NCBI GenBank assembly: GCA_014163555.1 | Contig: JACJGO010000027.1 | Coordinates: forward strand, 28,487 to 92,486 | Direction: 5' to 3' | Source: Flavisolibacter longurius | GTDB lineage: Bacteria > Bacteroidota > Bacteroidia > Chitinophagales > Chitinophagaceae | DNA length: 64,000 bases | Shown here: piece by piece, positions 1 to 11,457 of the stretch | How the letters are laid out: each line of letters starts with the position of its first letter | How positions within the stretch are numbered: position 1 is the stretch's first letter | Position numbers and translations under genes: made by a program | The notes under the pieces: generated by a model | What the model was told of the DNA's origin: nothing | Database searches by the model: none | Seen by the model: only the letters and a program-made list of their open reading frames with translations

Positions 1-166
1 GCGGATCTATGCTTCGGCACAAAACCTCTTTACCATCACCAAGTACAAAGGATACGATCCGGAAGTGGGCAACCGCACACCCGGCGCATCCCTGACAAAT
101 GGTATTGATTATGGAACCTACCCGCAGCCACGTTCCTTCCAGGTGGGCATTCAGGCCACCTTCTAA
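1..166 (+). CDS. SusC/RagA TonB-dependent receptor, C-terminal end (partial)
   Basis: The frame beginning at base 2 is open from the window edge to a TAA at 164-166 and encodes the last 54 residues of a larger protein. It contains ASAQNLFTITKY, the usual near-terminal strand of SusC barrels, and SFQVGIQATF, ending in the terminal phenylalanine expected for outer-membrane beta-barrels recognised by BAM. The SusD gene follows 34 bases later, as in nearly all SusCD pairs. SusC imports oligosaccharides across the outer membrane using TonB energy. The rest of the gene lies outside the window. Confidence 0.9.
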   Translation, partial: RIYASAQNLFTITKYKGYDPEVGNRTPGASLTNGIDYGTYPQPRSFQVGIQATF

Positions 167-200
167 CGAAACAAATCTTGTGATTAAAACACAAAAAGAA

Positions 201-1691
201 ATGAAACAAAATCCCTTCATAATTATCCTGGCTTTTTCATTTACCGTGTGGGCCTTTGCCAACTGTAGCCGAAAGCTGGATCAGACCGATCAGAACCGCC
301 CGACAACAGAGAGCTATTTTAAAACAGCCGAAGAATTGCAGGCAGGTGTGAATGCCGTGTACTCGGCTATGCGGGCACCGGGCCTGGTGGGTCGCGAATG
401 GTTCTTCCTGCACCACACCCGCAGCGATGAACATGCATCCGGCGGTGGCCACCTGGAAGCTCCAAGGCGTGAATTGCTGATACAGCCCACACCTTCCACC
501 TCCAATACTGTAATGACAGACGTGTGGCGTTCCCTGTATATCATGATCAACAGGGCCAATGGTGTGATTGGAAAAGCTCCTTCAATTGCCGACAATGCTG
601 CGTTAAGAGACCGGGTACTGGGCGAAGCAAAATTTCTCCGTGCCTGGGCATATTTCGAACTGGTATCGCAATGGGGGCAGGTGCCGCTGTACACCGAACC
701 GGTAAACAGCCCAACAGGCTTTAAAGGCAAATCACCGGAAGCAGATATCTACAATGTGATTGTGGATGATTTGACTGATGCTGCGGCCAAGCTGCCGCTT
801 AGCTACGAGAACTCCAACCGCGGACGTGCCACAAAAGGCGCAGCCAATGCCTTGCTTGGAAGAGTGCTCATGCAGAAAGGTGATTATGCTGCGGCCAAAA
901 CTGCGCTGTTGCAGGTGGTCAACTCCAATCAATATAGCCTTGTTTCGGAGTACTCAAACAACTTCCTGGAAGAAACAGAGTTTAATGCGGAATCTATTTT
1001 TGAAGTGGTGTTCTTCGACCGTGGTGACGCCAACTTTAACTGGGGCGCCTACAGCACCGGTGATGGCGCATCGGTTCCGGTAAGCACCGTTCGCAATCAG
1101 GAATATGCGCCCATTGCCTGGCGCAACCTCATTCCTTCAAACTTCTATCTCAATAAGTTTGAGGCCAATGATCCACGCTACAAAAAATCAGTTTACGAAA
1201 CCGGCGACACGTATCTCAATGGTACAAAAACCCTGACAGCAGCCGAGCAAAACGGTGAATCATCAGTAGTGAATGGTGTGACCAAAAAAGTAAGTTGGCG
1301 CAAGTTTATGCTGATTTACAAAAGCGACAACACGTTCCTGCCGGGCGGCATCAACCAGCGCCTCATTCGGTATGCCGATGTATTGCTGATGCTGGCCGAA
1401 TGCGAAGCGGAAGCCGGAACAGTGCCTGCTGCCGTGGGTTATATCAACCAGGTTCGGGCCCGGCCAAGCGTAAACATGCCGCCGGTTTCCGCAACAAACA
1501 AGAATGATGTTATCCGCGCCATCATGCACGAGCGGATGGTGGAACTGGGTGGAGAAGAAGTTCGCAATATCGATATTCTGCGTTGGCGCAAAAAAGGATA
1601 TTATCCCAGCATTGTTCCCGATCCCAAACCTGGCCAGGTGGATATGCTGCCAATTCCGTTTGCCGAAACATCAGCAAACCCGAACTTGTAA
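201..1691 (+). CDS. SusD/RagB family nutrient-binding lipoprotein
   Basis: This 496-aa protein is the surface glycan-binding partner of the SusC receptor whose end lies just upstream. I chose the ATG at 201 because it begins a lipoprotein signal peptide ending in the lipobox FANC; the longer open frame from 99 would overlap the susC stop. The N-terminal part (KLDQTDQNRPT, then YFKTAEELQAGVNAVYSAMR) is the SusD-like N domain. The TPR-like helices include FLRAWAYFELVSQWG. The C-terminal RagB/SusD domain includes RYADVLLMLAECEAEAG and ends DMLPIP. Length is normal for the family. A hairpin terminator follows at 1711. The genes downstream suggest that it binds hemicellulose oligosaccharides. Confidence 0.95.
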   Translation: MKQNPFIIILAFSFTVWAFANCSRKLDQTDQNRPTTESYFKTAEELQAGVNAVYSAMRAPGLVGREWFFLHHTRSDEHASGGGHLEAPRRELLIQPTPSTSNTVMTDVWRSLYIMINRANGVIGKAPSIADNAALRDRVLGEAKFLRAWAYFELVSQWGQVPLYTEPVNSPTGFKGKSPEADIYNVIVDDLTDAAAKLPLSYENSNRGRATKGAANALLGRVLMQKGDYAAAKTALLQVVNSNQYSLVSEYSNNFLEETEFNAESIFEVVFFDRGDANFNWGAYSTGDGASVPVSTVRNQEYAPIAWRNLIPSNFYLNKFEANDPRYKKSVYETGDTYLNGTKTLTAAEQNGESSVVNGVTKKVSWRKFMLIYKSDNTFLPGGINQRLIRYADVLLMLAECEAEAGTVPAAVGYINQVRARPSVNMPPVSATNKNDVIRAIMHERMVELGGEEVRNIDILRWRKKGYYPSIVPDPKPGQVDMLPIPFAETSANPNL

Positions 1692-1710
1692 ATTCCGAAG
1701 AAGAATCATT

Positions 1711-1742
1711 GAAAAAGCCATTGCAATTGTAATGGCTTTTTC
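1711..1742 (+). terminator. Rho-independent terminator after susD
   Basis: A perfect 12-bp inverted repeat (GAAAAAGCCATT at 1711-1722, its complement at 1731-1742) encloses an 8-base loop, and the 3' arm contains a run of five T. It lies 20 bases after the SusD stop and could end or attenuate transcription before the FG-GAP gene. Confidence 0.75.
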
Positions 1743-1825
1743 CACTTCGAGCTTTCCGCGATAATGTTGATCCATTAAGTGTAGCTTTCCTTTTACAGAA
1801 AGCTGACCTCCGTAAAGAATCGCCT

Positions 1826-4800
1826 ATGCTTGCCAGAACTTTTTTCTCCGTCAAAATCTGCTGTGTACTTTTCCTGTTGACTGTTGCCTGTACATCCAAA
1901 AAAAAGGACACCATTTTTTCCAAACTCGAACCATCGGCATCCGGCATCCATTTTCGCAACGAAATTCAGGATACGGATTCCACCAATTCCATCATCAATG
2001 AGTTTGGCTACATGGGCGGTGGCGTTGGTGTTGGAGACTTTAATAACGACGGATTAAAGGACCTGGTGTTTACAGCCAACCAGGTGAGTTCTCGGATCTA
2101 CATCAACAAAGGAGAAAATAAGTTTGAAGACATTACGGACAAAGCGGGTTTTAAAACAGACGTATGGGCAACTGGGGTAAGTATTGTTGATGTGAACAAC
2201 GACGGCTACGATGATATTTATGTTTGCACATTTGGTAAAAACCTTTTGCAGCGATCGAAAAATTTACTCTTTGTCAACCAGCGAAACCTCACGTTTAAAG
2301 AACAGGCGGCGGAATATGGTCTGGCCGATACCGGCTACTCCTCGCAAGCCGTTTTTTTTGATTACGACCGGGACGGCGACCTGGATATGTATCTCGCCAA
2401 TTATTCGTTCAACAACAGCAACGTTAATGCAAACAATATTCTGCCAAGAGACCGGTCGGGCAATTCAATCGCCAACGACCGGCTTTACCGCAACGATGGC
2501 GATTCGGCCGTTGCAGGCCATCCGCGTTTTAGCGATGTAACCTTAACAGCTGGCATCAAAGACGATGGTTATGGACTTGGTGTTTCAGTAAGTGATTTCA
2601 ACAACGATGGCTGGCCCGACATCTACGTAGCCAACGATTTTGTTTCAAACGATTACCTCTGGTTGAATAACCAGAACGGAACCTTCACCAACCGCATCGA
2701 CAAATCCTTGCGGCACCAAAGCTATTCCAGCATGGGTGTGGATGCGGCGGACCTGAACAACGACGGTCTTTCTGATGTTGTCACTCTGGACATGCTACCG
2801 GAAGAAAACGAGCGAAAAAAGACATCGTTCTTCTTCATGAATTATGAGCGTTACCAGGCTGAACGCTTTAAAGGCTATGAACCGTCTTTCATGCGAAACA
2901 TGCTGCAGTTGAACAACGGCAACCGCTTTGTTGGTGATACCGCGGTACCTTTTTTTAGCGAGATCGGGCAGATGGCCGGTATTGCCGCCACCGACTGGAG
3001 CTGGAGTGTGTTGCTGGCTGATTACAACAACGACGGCCGCAAAGACATGCACATTACCAACGGCGTGGGAAGGGATTTTATCAACGCCGACTTTTTGGAA
3101 TACAGCCAGGAAGCGTTCACCACGATTTCCGATAAAAAAGAACAGCAAAAAGCCATCAAGCAAAAGCTGGCCAGCCTCAACGAAGTGGCGCTTCGCAATT
3201 ACCTCTACAAAAACAACAACGACTATTCGTTTCGTGATATTTCTGTCGATGCCGGCATTGATGAACCTTCACTTTCGAATGGTGCGGCGTATGCTGATTT
3301 GGACAACGACGGCGACCTTGACCTTATCGTTAACAACATCAACAAGGAAGTGTTTGTTTTTATCAACAACACCGTAACAAATGAAAAACCTGTTGATGTC
3401 CATTTTTTGAAACTGGTGCTGAAGGGAGAGGAGGGCAACCGCCGCGGCGTAGGTACGAAGGTTTGTCTTTTCCAGAATGGCGCCATGCAAATGGCCGAAC
3501 AAAACCCGGTGCGGGGTTATTTTTCATCAGTTGACCAGGACTTGTTTTTTGGATTGGGCAAGAATGCAAACATTGACTCGCTTGTTGTGATCTGGCCCAA
3601 CGGGAGACAGCAATCGTTATCCGGAATTCCGGCTGATACAACAGTGACATTGGAACAAAAAAACGCAGCGGAAATGGTGGAGGATGCGAATGCCAATTCC
3701 GCATTCCTGTTTACTGATATTACTTCATCAGCAGGCATCTCTTTCCGGCATGCAGAATACGAATACAACGATTTTGCCAACCAGCGCCTGCTGCCGCAAA
3801 AGTTTTCGCAAATGGGACCTTATCTCGCTACCGGCGACGTTAACAGCGATGGCACAACAGACTTTTTTATTGGCGCAGGCGGCGGCTTTTCAGGTAAACT
3901 TTTCCTGCAGGGACAAAACCAGTTTCTTGCAAATGAGCTGGCGAATTCAACCAATCCAACCGACGATATGGATTGCCTGCTGTTTGATGCTGATGGCGAT
4001 GGCGACCAGGACTTGTTGCTAACCGCTGGTGATGTGCAACTGCCACCCGATGATTCGGCTTATCGGCCGCGACTTTTTCTAAACAACGGCAAAGGGCAGT
4101 TCACATTAAATCATGCCGCTATTCCGGCCAACGCAAAAACCATTGCCGGTTCGGTTAGCGCAGGCGATTACGACAGGGATGGTGATATGGACTTGTTTAT
4201 TGGCGGACGTGTTTCTAGCCAATACCCCATGTCGCCGCAAAGTTTCCTGCTGCAAAATAACGGCGGCGTTTTTTCGGATGTAACGAAAACCGCTTGTCCG
4301 CAATTGCAACAAGCAGGCATGATCACTTCTTCCGCATGGATGGATGTTGATGGCGATGGCCGAAAAGACCTGGTGATTGCCGGCGACTGGATGCCCTTGC
4401 GTTTCTTCCATGCTACCGGTGGAAAGCTTACGGAAATAACAGCAGCCACCGGCTTAACCGGAATGAACGGCATGTGGCGCAGCCTGGCTGTTGCCGATAT
4501 CGATGGTGATGGCGATGAAGATATTATTGCCGGCAATCTGGGCCAGAATTGTCTTTACCATGCTTCGGGAGAGCAACCCATGGCGCTGTATGCAAAAGAC
4601 CTTGACGGCAACGGCAGCATCGATCCTATTTTCTTTTACCACATCAAAGGCGCCGACGGAAAAAAACAATTGTATCCGGCTATTAGCCGTGCACAGTTTG
4701 CCGACCAGGTGCCGGCCATCCGCAAACAGTTTTTGCAGGCAAAAGATTATGCAAAAGCCTCGTTCAATGAAATTTTTACAGGGTCCAAAAAAGACGGACT

Positions 4801-5239
4801 GCAACAGCTTACCTGCGAGGAAACACGCAGTTGCTTTTTCGAAAACTTGGGCGGCGGGAAATTTAAAAAACAGGCACTGCCTGTAGAAGCGCAGTTTGCC
4901 CCGGTAAATGCCATTGTTTGCGATGATTTTGACGGGGATGGCTATACTGATCTTTTGCTGGCCGGCAATGAGTACCAATCGGAAGTAATGACAGGCCGGT
5001 ATGATGCTTCGTATGGTTGTTTTTTGAAAGGAGGAAAGGACAAAACGTTTCGCTTTGTGCCGCCAACCAGCAGCGGGTTTTTAATAGATGGTGATGTGAA
5101 AGACATGGCGGTTATCCAGGGACCGAAAGGCGAGAAGCGGTTGCTGGTGGCTGTCAACAACGATTCGCTCCGGGTGTTCCGGATCAAGCCAAATCTGTTA
5201 ACCGTTTCAAAGCGTACGTTCAATTTGTCAGCAAACTAG
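1826..5239 (+). CDS. FG-GAP/VCBS repeat lipoprotein with ASPIC/UnbV domain
   Basis: This is an 1137-aa exported lipoprotein. The signal peptide ends in the lipobox TVAC near residue 22. The chain carries about fourteen calcium-loop motifs of the DxDxDG type (for example DFNNDGLKD, DYDRDGDLD, DLDNDGDLD, DVDGDGRKD, DFDGDGYTD), arranged as FG-GAP/VCBS beta-propeller blades. An ASPIC/UnbV domain sits at about residues 540-612 (VGTKVCLFQNG to DSLVVIWPNGR), between two propeller regions. Such proteins are common next to SusCD pairs in Bacteroidota and are thought to act at the cell surface, but their exact job is unknown. A terminator separates it from susD, so it may have its own promoter; no clear promoter was seen. 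Confidence 0.9.
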   Translation: MLARTFFSVKICCVLFLLTVACTSKKKDTIFSKLEPSASGIHFRNEIQDTDSTNSIINEFGYMGGGVGVGDFNNDGLKDLVFTANQVSSRIYINKGENKFEDITDKAGFKTDVWATGVSIVDVNNDGYDDIYVCTFGKNLLQRSKNLLFVNQRNLTFKEQAAEYGLADTGYSSQAVFFDYDRDGDLDMYLANYSFNNSNVNANNILPRDRSGNSIANDRLYRNDGDSAVAGHPRFSDVTLTAGIKDDGYGLGVSVSDFNNDGWPDIYVANDFVSNDYLWLNNQNGTFTNRIDKSLRHQSYSSMGVDAADLNNDGLSDVVTLDMLPEENERKKTSFFFMNYERYQAERFKGYEPSFMRNMLQLNNGNRFVGDTAVPFFSEIGQMAGIAATDWSWSVLLADYNNDGRKDMHITNGVGRDFINADFLEYSQEAFTTISDKKEQQKAIKQKLASLNEVALRNYLYKNNNDYSFRDISVDAGIDEPSLSNGAAYADLDNDGDLDLIVNNINKEVFVFINNTVTNEKPVDVHFLKLVLKGEEGNRRGVGTKVCLFQNGAMQMAEQNPVRGYFSSVDQDLFFGLGKNANIDSLVVIWPNGRQQSLSGIPADTTVTLEQKNAAEMVEDANANSAFLFTDITSSAGISFRHAEYEYNDFANQRLLPQKFSQMGPYLATGDVNSDGTTDFFIGAGGGFSGKLFLQGQNQFLANELANSTNPTDDMDCLLFDADGDGDQDLLLTAGDVQLPPDDSAYRPRLFLNNGKGQFTLNHAAIPANAKTIAGSVSAGDYDRDGDMDLFIGGRVSSQYPMSPQSFLLQNNGGVFSDVTKTACPQLQQAGMITSSAWMDVDGDGRKDLVIAGDWMPLRFFHATGGKLTEITAATGLTGMNGMWRSLAVADIDGDGDEDIIAGNLGQNCLYHASGEQPMALYAKDLDGNGSIDPIFFYHIKGADGKKQLYPAISRAQFADQVPAIRKQFLQAKDYAKASFNEIFTGSKKDGLQQLTCEETRSCFFENLGGGKFKKQALPVEAQFAPVNAIVCDDFDGDGYTDLLLAGNEYQSEVMTGRYDASYGCFLKGGKDKTFRFVPPTSSGFLIDGDVKDMAVIQGPKGEKRLLVAVNNDSLRVFRIKPNLLTVSKRTFNLSAN

Positions 5240-5437
5240 CATGCCGCAGAACATTTCACCCATAAAATTCACCAAATGCACCATTCAAAAAAAGGTCATT
5301 GCTGGAAATTTAAACACTGATGAAGCAGGCAGCTTTGCTCTATACTGTCTGCGCCACTACACCTAATTAACGAACCGGCACCGGCATCAACCCGGTGCTT
5401 CGGCACCTGCACGGCAGGCCGTTTTAACGAAGGCAAT

Positions 5438-8029
5438 ATGAAACTGACATTTGTACTGGCACTTTTTCTTTCCACCATTTGCGCCGCGCAAAAGCTGCCC
5501 TATCAAAATGGGGCACTCAAAACCGAAGCAAGAATCAAAGACTTGATTTCCCGCTTAACCTTGGAAGAAAAAGCCCTGTTGATGCAGGACCAGTCGCCGG
5601 CCATCCCGCGACTTGGAATCAAAAAATTCAACTGGTGGAGTGAAGCCTTGCACGGCCTGGCAAACAACGACAGTGTAACGGTGTTTCCCGAACCGGTTGG
5701 CATGGCAGCATCTTTCAACGATGCCCTCGTGTACAAAATTTTTAACGCGGTTTCCGATGAAACCCGTGCAAAATATAACCAGGCGCAAAGGCGCGGCCAG
5801 GAAAACCGGCGCTTTCTCAGTCTATCGGTGTGGACGCCCAACGTAAATATTTTTCGTGATCCGCGGTGGGGCCGCGGGCAGGAAACCTACGGCGAAGATC
5901 CTTACCTCACGTCCCGCATGGGCATTTCGGTGGTGAAAGGTTTACAAGGCCCGGCCGATGCGAAATACCGCAAGCTGCTGGCCTGCGCCAAACACTACGC
6001 GGTGCATTCCGGTCCGGAGTGGAGTCGCCACCACCTGAACTTAAACAATGTGAATCCCCGCGATTTGTGGGAAACCTACCTGCCGGCTTTTAAAGCACTC
6101 GTAACAAAAGCCGATGTGCGGCAGGTGATGTGTGCCTACCAGCGCCTGGACGATGATCCCTGTTGCGGCAACACCCGCTTGTTGCAAACCATCCTTCGCG
6201 ACCAATGGGGCTACAAACATTTGGTGGTGGCCGACTGTGGCGCCGTTACCGATTTTTACACCAGTCATAAAGTGTCTTCCGGTCCGGTGCATGCCTCGGC
6301 AAAAGCAATGCTTGCCGGCACCGATGTGGAATGTGTTTGGGCCGGTTATGCATACGCAAATTTGCCCGAAGCCGTGCAGCGGGGACTTCTTACGGAACAA
6401 GAGATCGACAAACACTTGACAAGGGTATTGGACGGACGCTTTGCACTGGGTGAGATGGATGATGATGCGTTGGTTCCGTGGACAAAAATCCCGGCGTCCA
6501 TCATTAACAACAATGAACACCGTAGCCTGGCACTGGACATGGCCCGCCAGTCAATGACGCTTCTGCAAAACAAAAACAATCTTTTGCCGCTGGGGAAATC
6601 GATGAAGAAGATCGCGGTGATTGGTCCCAATGCCGACAACGAACCGATGCTCTGGGGAAATTACAACGGAACGCCGGTCCGCACTATCACCATTTTGAAT
6701 GGCATTAAAAGCAAGTTGACGGATGGCAGTATCGTGTACGACAAAGCCACGGATTTAGTGGAGAACAAAGTGACGCAAAGTTATTTTTCACGAACGCAGA
6801 AAGACGGTAAAAAAGGCTTTAAAGCCACCTATTGGAACAACCCCGAAATGACCGGCAATGTTGTTGCAACCGACCAGATTGTAAACCCGCTGAAACTAAC
6901 CACGGCCGGCCAGCACGAATTTGCTTCCGGCGTAAAACTCGAAGGTTTTTCTGCCCATTACGAAACCGAATTCGAAGCACCGGAAACCGAAGAAATTGTT
7001 TTTAAAGTAGGTGCCACCGGCCGGTTTGAACTATTGGTGAACGACAGCATGCTGGCACGCTACGGCAACTGGCGAACGCTTCCTTCCCGCATTCCTTACA
7101 ACGTGGAAAAAGGAAAGAAATACAAATTTCTCATTCGGTATGCCCAGTTGAACAACTGGCAGGCCAACCTTGAATTTGATTTTGGAAAAGAGCTGGACAT
7201 CGATTTTTCGGGTCTTGTCAACAAGGTGAAAGATGCGGAGGTTGTGGTGTTTGTCGGCGGACTTTCCACCTTGCTGGAAGGGGAGGAAATGCCGGTATCG
7301 TATCCCGGTTTTAAAGGCGGCGACAGAACCGATATTCAACTGCCCGAAGTACAGCGCAACTGCATCAAAGCGCTGAAAGCTGCCGGCAAGAAAGTGGTGT
7401 TTGTGAACTGCTCGGGTTCTGCCATTGGCCTGGTTCCTGAAACCGAAAATGCCGATGCCATTCTGCAGGCCTGGTATGGCGGCGAGTCGGGCGGACAAGC
7501 CGTTGCTGATGTGTTGTTCGGCGATTACAATCCTGCCGGAAAACTGCCCGTTACGTTTTACAAAGACACCACGCAGCTACCCGATTTTGAAGATTACACC
7601 ATGAAGGGAAGAACTTATCGTTTTCTTACATCAGCACCGCTGTTTCCGTTTGGTTTTGGCTTGAGCTATACAACGTTCGCTATCGGTAACGCAAAGTTGG
7701 CGAAAGCTGCTGTGCGCAAAAATGAGACGGTACAATTAACCATTCCAATTTCCAATACCGGCAACCGCAGTGGTGTGGAAGTGTTGCAGGTATATGTGCG
7801 CAAAGCCGGTGACGATGATGGTCCGTTGAAAACCTTGCGGGCTTTTCAGCGGGTAGAGCTGGCGGCCGGCCAAAGCAAGCAGGTTTCGTTGTCGTTAGGG
7901 GCAGATGCGTTTGAATTTTTCGACCGGAAATCGGGCAAGATGACCGTAGCTGCGGAGGACTATGAAATCTGGTACGGCAACAGTTCGGCAACTACTGATT
8001 TAAAGAAAGCAACGGTTTCTGTTCAATAA
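5438..8029 (+). CDS. GH3 beta-glycosidase with inserted PA14 domain
   Basis: This 863-aa enzyme has a signal peptide cleaved near ICAAQ, so it is periplasmic or secreted. The GH3 N domain includes KRAxR-type substrate contacts (CAKHYAVHSG) and the catalytic nucleophile region VVADCGAVTDFY, where Asp266 is the expected nucleophile. The GH3 C domain begins near residue 360 and is interrupted by a PA14 domain at about 455-585 (KKGFKATYWNN to NWQANLEFDFG). It resumes with EGEEMPVSYPGFKGGDR, and a fibronectin-III-like domain closes the protein. This layout is typical of beta-xylosidase/beta-glucosidase type GH3 enzymes. Exo-xylosidase activity fits the esterase-rich neighbourhood, but beta-glucosidase is equally possible from sequence alone. 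It is the first of a long same-strand enzyme run. Confidence 0.93.
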   Translation: MKLTFVLALFLSTICAAQKLPYQNGALKTEARIKDLISRLTLEEKALLMQDQSPAIPRLGIKKFNWWSEALHGLANNDSVTVFPEPVGMAASFNDALVYKIFNAVSDETRAKYNQAQRRGQENRRFLSLSVWTPNVNIFRDPRWGRGQETYGEDPYLTSRMGISVVKGLQGPADAKYRKLLACAKHYAVHSGPEWSRHHLNLNNVNPRDLWETYLPAFKALVTKADVRQVMCAYQRLDDDPCCGNTRLLQTILRDQWGYKHLVVADCGAVTDFYTSHKVSSGPVHASAKAMLAGTDVECVWAGYAYANLPEAVQRGLLTEQEIDKHLTRVLDGRFALGEMDDDALVPWTKIPASIINNNEHRSLALDMARQSMTLLQNKNNLLPLGKSMKKIAVIGPNADNEPMLWGNYNGTPVRTITILNGIKSKLTDGSIVYDKATDLVENKVTQSYFSRTQKDGKKGFKATYWNNPEMTGNVVATDQIVNPLKLTTAGQHEFASGVKLEGFSAHYETEFEAPETEEIVFKVGATGRFELLVNDSMLARYGNWRTLPSRIPYNVEKGKKYKFLIRYAQLNNWQANLEFDFGKELDIDFSGLVNKVKDAEVVVFVGGLSTLLEGEEMPVSYPGFKGGDRTDIQLPEVQRNCIKALKAAGKKVVFVNCSGSAIGLVPETENADAILQAWYGGESGGQAVADVLFGDYNPAGKLPVTFYKDTTQLPDFEDYTMKGRTYRFLTSAPLFPFGFGLSYTTFAIGNAKLAKAAVRKNETVQLTIPISNTGNRSGVEVLQVYVRKAGDDDGPLKTLRAFQRVELAAGQSKQVSLSLGADAFEFFDRKSGKMTVAAEDYEIWYGNSSATTDLKKATVSVQ

Positions 8030-8080
8030 AACAAAACAGAAATTATTAGAAAGTTTGATTCTTCTTCTCATCTTAAATAG

Positions 8081-9217
<1,137 letters not shown>

Positions 9218-9293
9218 TTTTTGTTGTAAGAAAGGATGCCGTTGCAAATGATCTTTTAAAAGAAAAAAGCCCCTAAAAAGAGCAATTTTCCTG

Positions 9294-10235
9294 ATGAAAA
9301 ATAGTCACCTACAATTTGTTTTACTGAAATCTTTCCTGCGCAGCAGCAAACCTGGTTTGTTGGCCCTGGTGTTTTTCATTGCATCAGCTTTCGTAGTTCA
9401 TACACAGGAAGTGGTGCCGATTTACCCCAGCGCTATTCCCAATGCAAAAGAGATGGGCAAAAAAGAGAGCTATGGCAACGGAATGTTTCGCGGTGTAACC
9501 AAACCCACACTGGAGATCTATCTTCCGGCAAAAGACAAAAGCACCGGCACGGCAATCGTCATCATTCCCGGTGGCGGTTACAGCGTGGTGGTTTATGACG
9601 GCGAAGGCCGCTCCACGGCCAAAAGATTTGCAGAAAAAGGTATTGCCGCCTTTGTACTGAAATACCGCCTGCCCGATGATTCAACAATGGTGAATAAAAC
9701 AATTGGTCCCTTGCAGGATGCACAACAGGCCATCAAATTTGTGCGGGAGAATGCCGATAGGTGGGGCGTTGATAAAAAGAAGATCGGCATTATTGGCTTT
9801 TCAGCCGGTGGCCACCTCGCCGCAACAGTAGCCACGCAGTTTGCAAGGCCGCAGGTTGAAAATAAAGCAGGCACCAGTCTTCGTCCTGATTTCCAGGCGC
9901 TGGTGTACCCAGTTATCAGCATGCAGGACAGCCTGACGCATACTGATTCAAGAAGGGCTTTGCTGGGTGCTTCGCCAACCGACGCTACAAAAAAACTTTA
10001 TTCTGCAGAGCAACAAGTAACGGCAGATTCACCGCCGGCTTATCTCACCCATGCCACCGATGATGCCCTGGTGGACGTAACCAACTGCGTGGCTTATTTC
10101 AATGCCCTGCGGCAGAAAAAAGTACCGGTGGAAATGCACATTTACCAGAAGGGTGGCCACGGTTTTATTTTCCGGCAACCCGATTGGATGGAACCGTTGT
10201 TTTTATGGCTGAAGAAAAACGGCTGGATGCCGTAG
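9294..10235 (+). CDS. Alpha/beta-hydrolase, acetyl-xylan-esterase-like
   Basis: This 313-aa protein has a long hydrophobic N-terminus (LLALVFFIASAF) that probably exports it. The core is a BD-FAE/Axe-type alpha/beta-hydrolase: the oxyanion segment VVIPGGGYSVVVYDGEG is followed by FVLKYRLPDD, the nucleophile elbow IGFSAGGHLA (Ser170), an acid region HATDDALVDV and a C-terminal catalytic histidine in KGGHGF. Proteins of this type in Bacteroidota remove acetyl groups from xylan or other glycans. It is one of two enzymes of this type in the cluster; the other starts at 13756. The substrate is inferred from the neighbours. Confidence 0.85.
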   Translation: MKNSHLQFVLLKSFLRSSKPGLLALVFFIASAFVVHTQEVVPIYPSAIPNAKEMGKKESYGNGMFRGVTKPTLEIYLPAKDKSTGTAIVIIPGGGYSVVVYDGEGRSTAKRFAEKGIAAFVLKYRLPDDSTMVNKTIGPLQDAQQAIKFVRENADRWGVDKKKIGIIGFSAGGHLAATVATQFARPQVENKAGTSLRPDFQALVYPVISMQDSLTHTDSRRALLGASPTDATKKLYSAEQQVTADSPPAYLTHATDDALVDVTNCVAYFNALRQKKVPVEMHIYQKGGHGFIFRQPDWMEPLFLWLKKNGWMP

Positions 10236-10286
10236 TGATAAAAATGATTTCATATCACAGCTTCCATTGAAAAATAAAATACGGCT

Positions 10287-11414
10287 ATGAATAAGATTGA
10301 AATAAAAAAGGCCTGGCTTTGCACCGCTTTGCTGGTTATATCAGCAACGGTTTTTGGCCAGCCGCCACGCATTCCGCAGTTTGTTTCGCCGCAGGTGAAC
10401 AGCGATAACACGGTAGTGTTTCGCCTGTATGCACCTGCTGCAAAAGAAGTGAAACTGAGTACCCAGTTTCAACAGGGCAATGCACCTATGACAAAGGACA
10501 GCAGCGGCGTTTGGCAGGTTACACTGGGACCGGCAAAGCCTGATATGTATCCGTACAATTTTATCGTGGATGGCATGTCGGTTGCCGACCCGCGGAATTC
10601 AGCCATCTTTCCCAACGAAGGCTTTCAAAGCAGCATTGTTGAAATCACGGGCAGCACGCCGCTGGTGCACTCGGTACAAAACGTTCCGCATGGCACGGTG
10701 TCGTATCGCTACTACCATTCGCCGGAGCTGGGCGCACGACCGGTGGTAATTTACACGCCACCTGGTTACGAAAAAAAAGCTTCAAAAAAATACCCTGTTC
10801 TTTACCTGTTGCATGGCACTACCGATACCGAAGAAACTTGGACGAAAGTAGGCCGCGCCAACATCATCCTCGACAACCTGATTGCACAAAGCAAGGCCGT
10901 TCCTATGATTGTTGTGATGCCCTATGGGCGGGCTTTTCCAACCATCAGTAAATCGGCGGGCAGCCTGCGCAACTGGGACAACCTGCAGGAAATCAAAAAA
11001 GATTTTCTTGGCCTGCTCATTCCTTTTGTTGAACAGAATTACCGGGTGAAAGCCGACAACGACAGCCGCGCCATTGCAGGCTTTTCCGGCGGTGGTGGTA
11101 CATCGCTGTTTTTAGGACTGAACAACCCCGATCTTTTCCGTTCAGTAATAGGTTTTGCGCCGGGTATGCTGAAAGAAGAATTCGACCGGAACAACGCTGT
11201 GGCTTTTGCCAATCCGGCCGTTACCAACCAGCGACTAAAACTGTTTTGGATAGGCGTTGGCAAAGAAGACATGCTATATCCCGTGATAAACGATTACCTG
11301 AAAGTGCTGGATGAAAAAGGCATCAAACACGAAACCTTTTTTTCCGAGGGCGGCCACACGTGGATGAATTGTAAACTGTTCCTGTCAACCGTGGCGCAAA
11401 AGCTGTTCAGGTAG
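10287..11414 (+). CDS. CE1-like esterase with N-terminal CBM48-like module (copy 2)
   Basis: This 375-aa secreted enzyme has a signal peptide ending near VFGQP. Residues about 25-125 are a CBM48/E-set domain (VVFRLYAPAAKEVKLS). The catalytic domain starts at VVIYTPPGYEKK, with the nucleophile elbow AGFSGGGG (Ser267), an acid motif GVGKEDMLY and the catalytic histidine in EGGHTWMN. It closely resembles the next two genes, so the trio probably arose by tandem duplication. Enzymes of this architecture include feruloyl and acetyl esterases acting on arabinoxylan. It starts 51 bases after the preceding stop, in a likely operon. Confidence 0.88.
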   Translation: MNKIEIKKAWLCTALLVISATVFGQPPRIPQFVSPQVNSDNTVVFRLYAPAAKEVKLSTQFQQGNAPMTKDSSGVWQVTLGPAKPDMYPYNFIVDGMSVADPRNSAIFPNEGFQSSIVEITGSTPLVHSVQNVPHGTVSYRYYHSPELGARPVVIYTPPGYEKKASKKYPVLYLLHGTTDTEETWTKVGRANIILDNLIAQSKAVPMIVVMPYGRAFPTISKSAGSLRNWDNLQEIKKDFLGLLIPFVEQNYRVKADNDSRAIAGFSGGGGTSLFLGLNNPDLFRSVIGFAPGMLKEEFDRNNAVAFANPAVTNQRLKLFWIGVGKEDMLYPVINDYLKVLDEKGIKHETFFSEGGHTWMNCKLFLSTVAQKLFR

Positions 11415-11457
11415 CATTGTCATCCTCATTTCTTCACGTCAAAATAGTTTAGCCAAC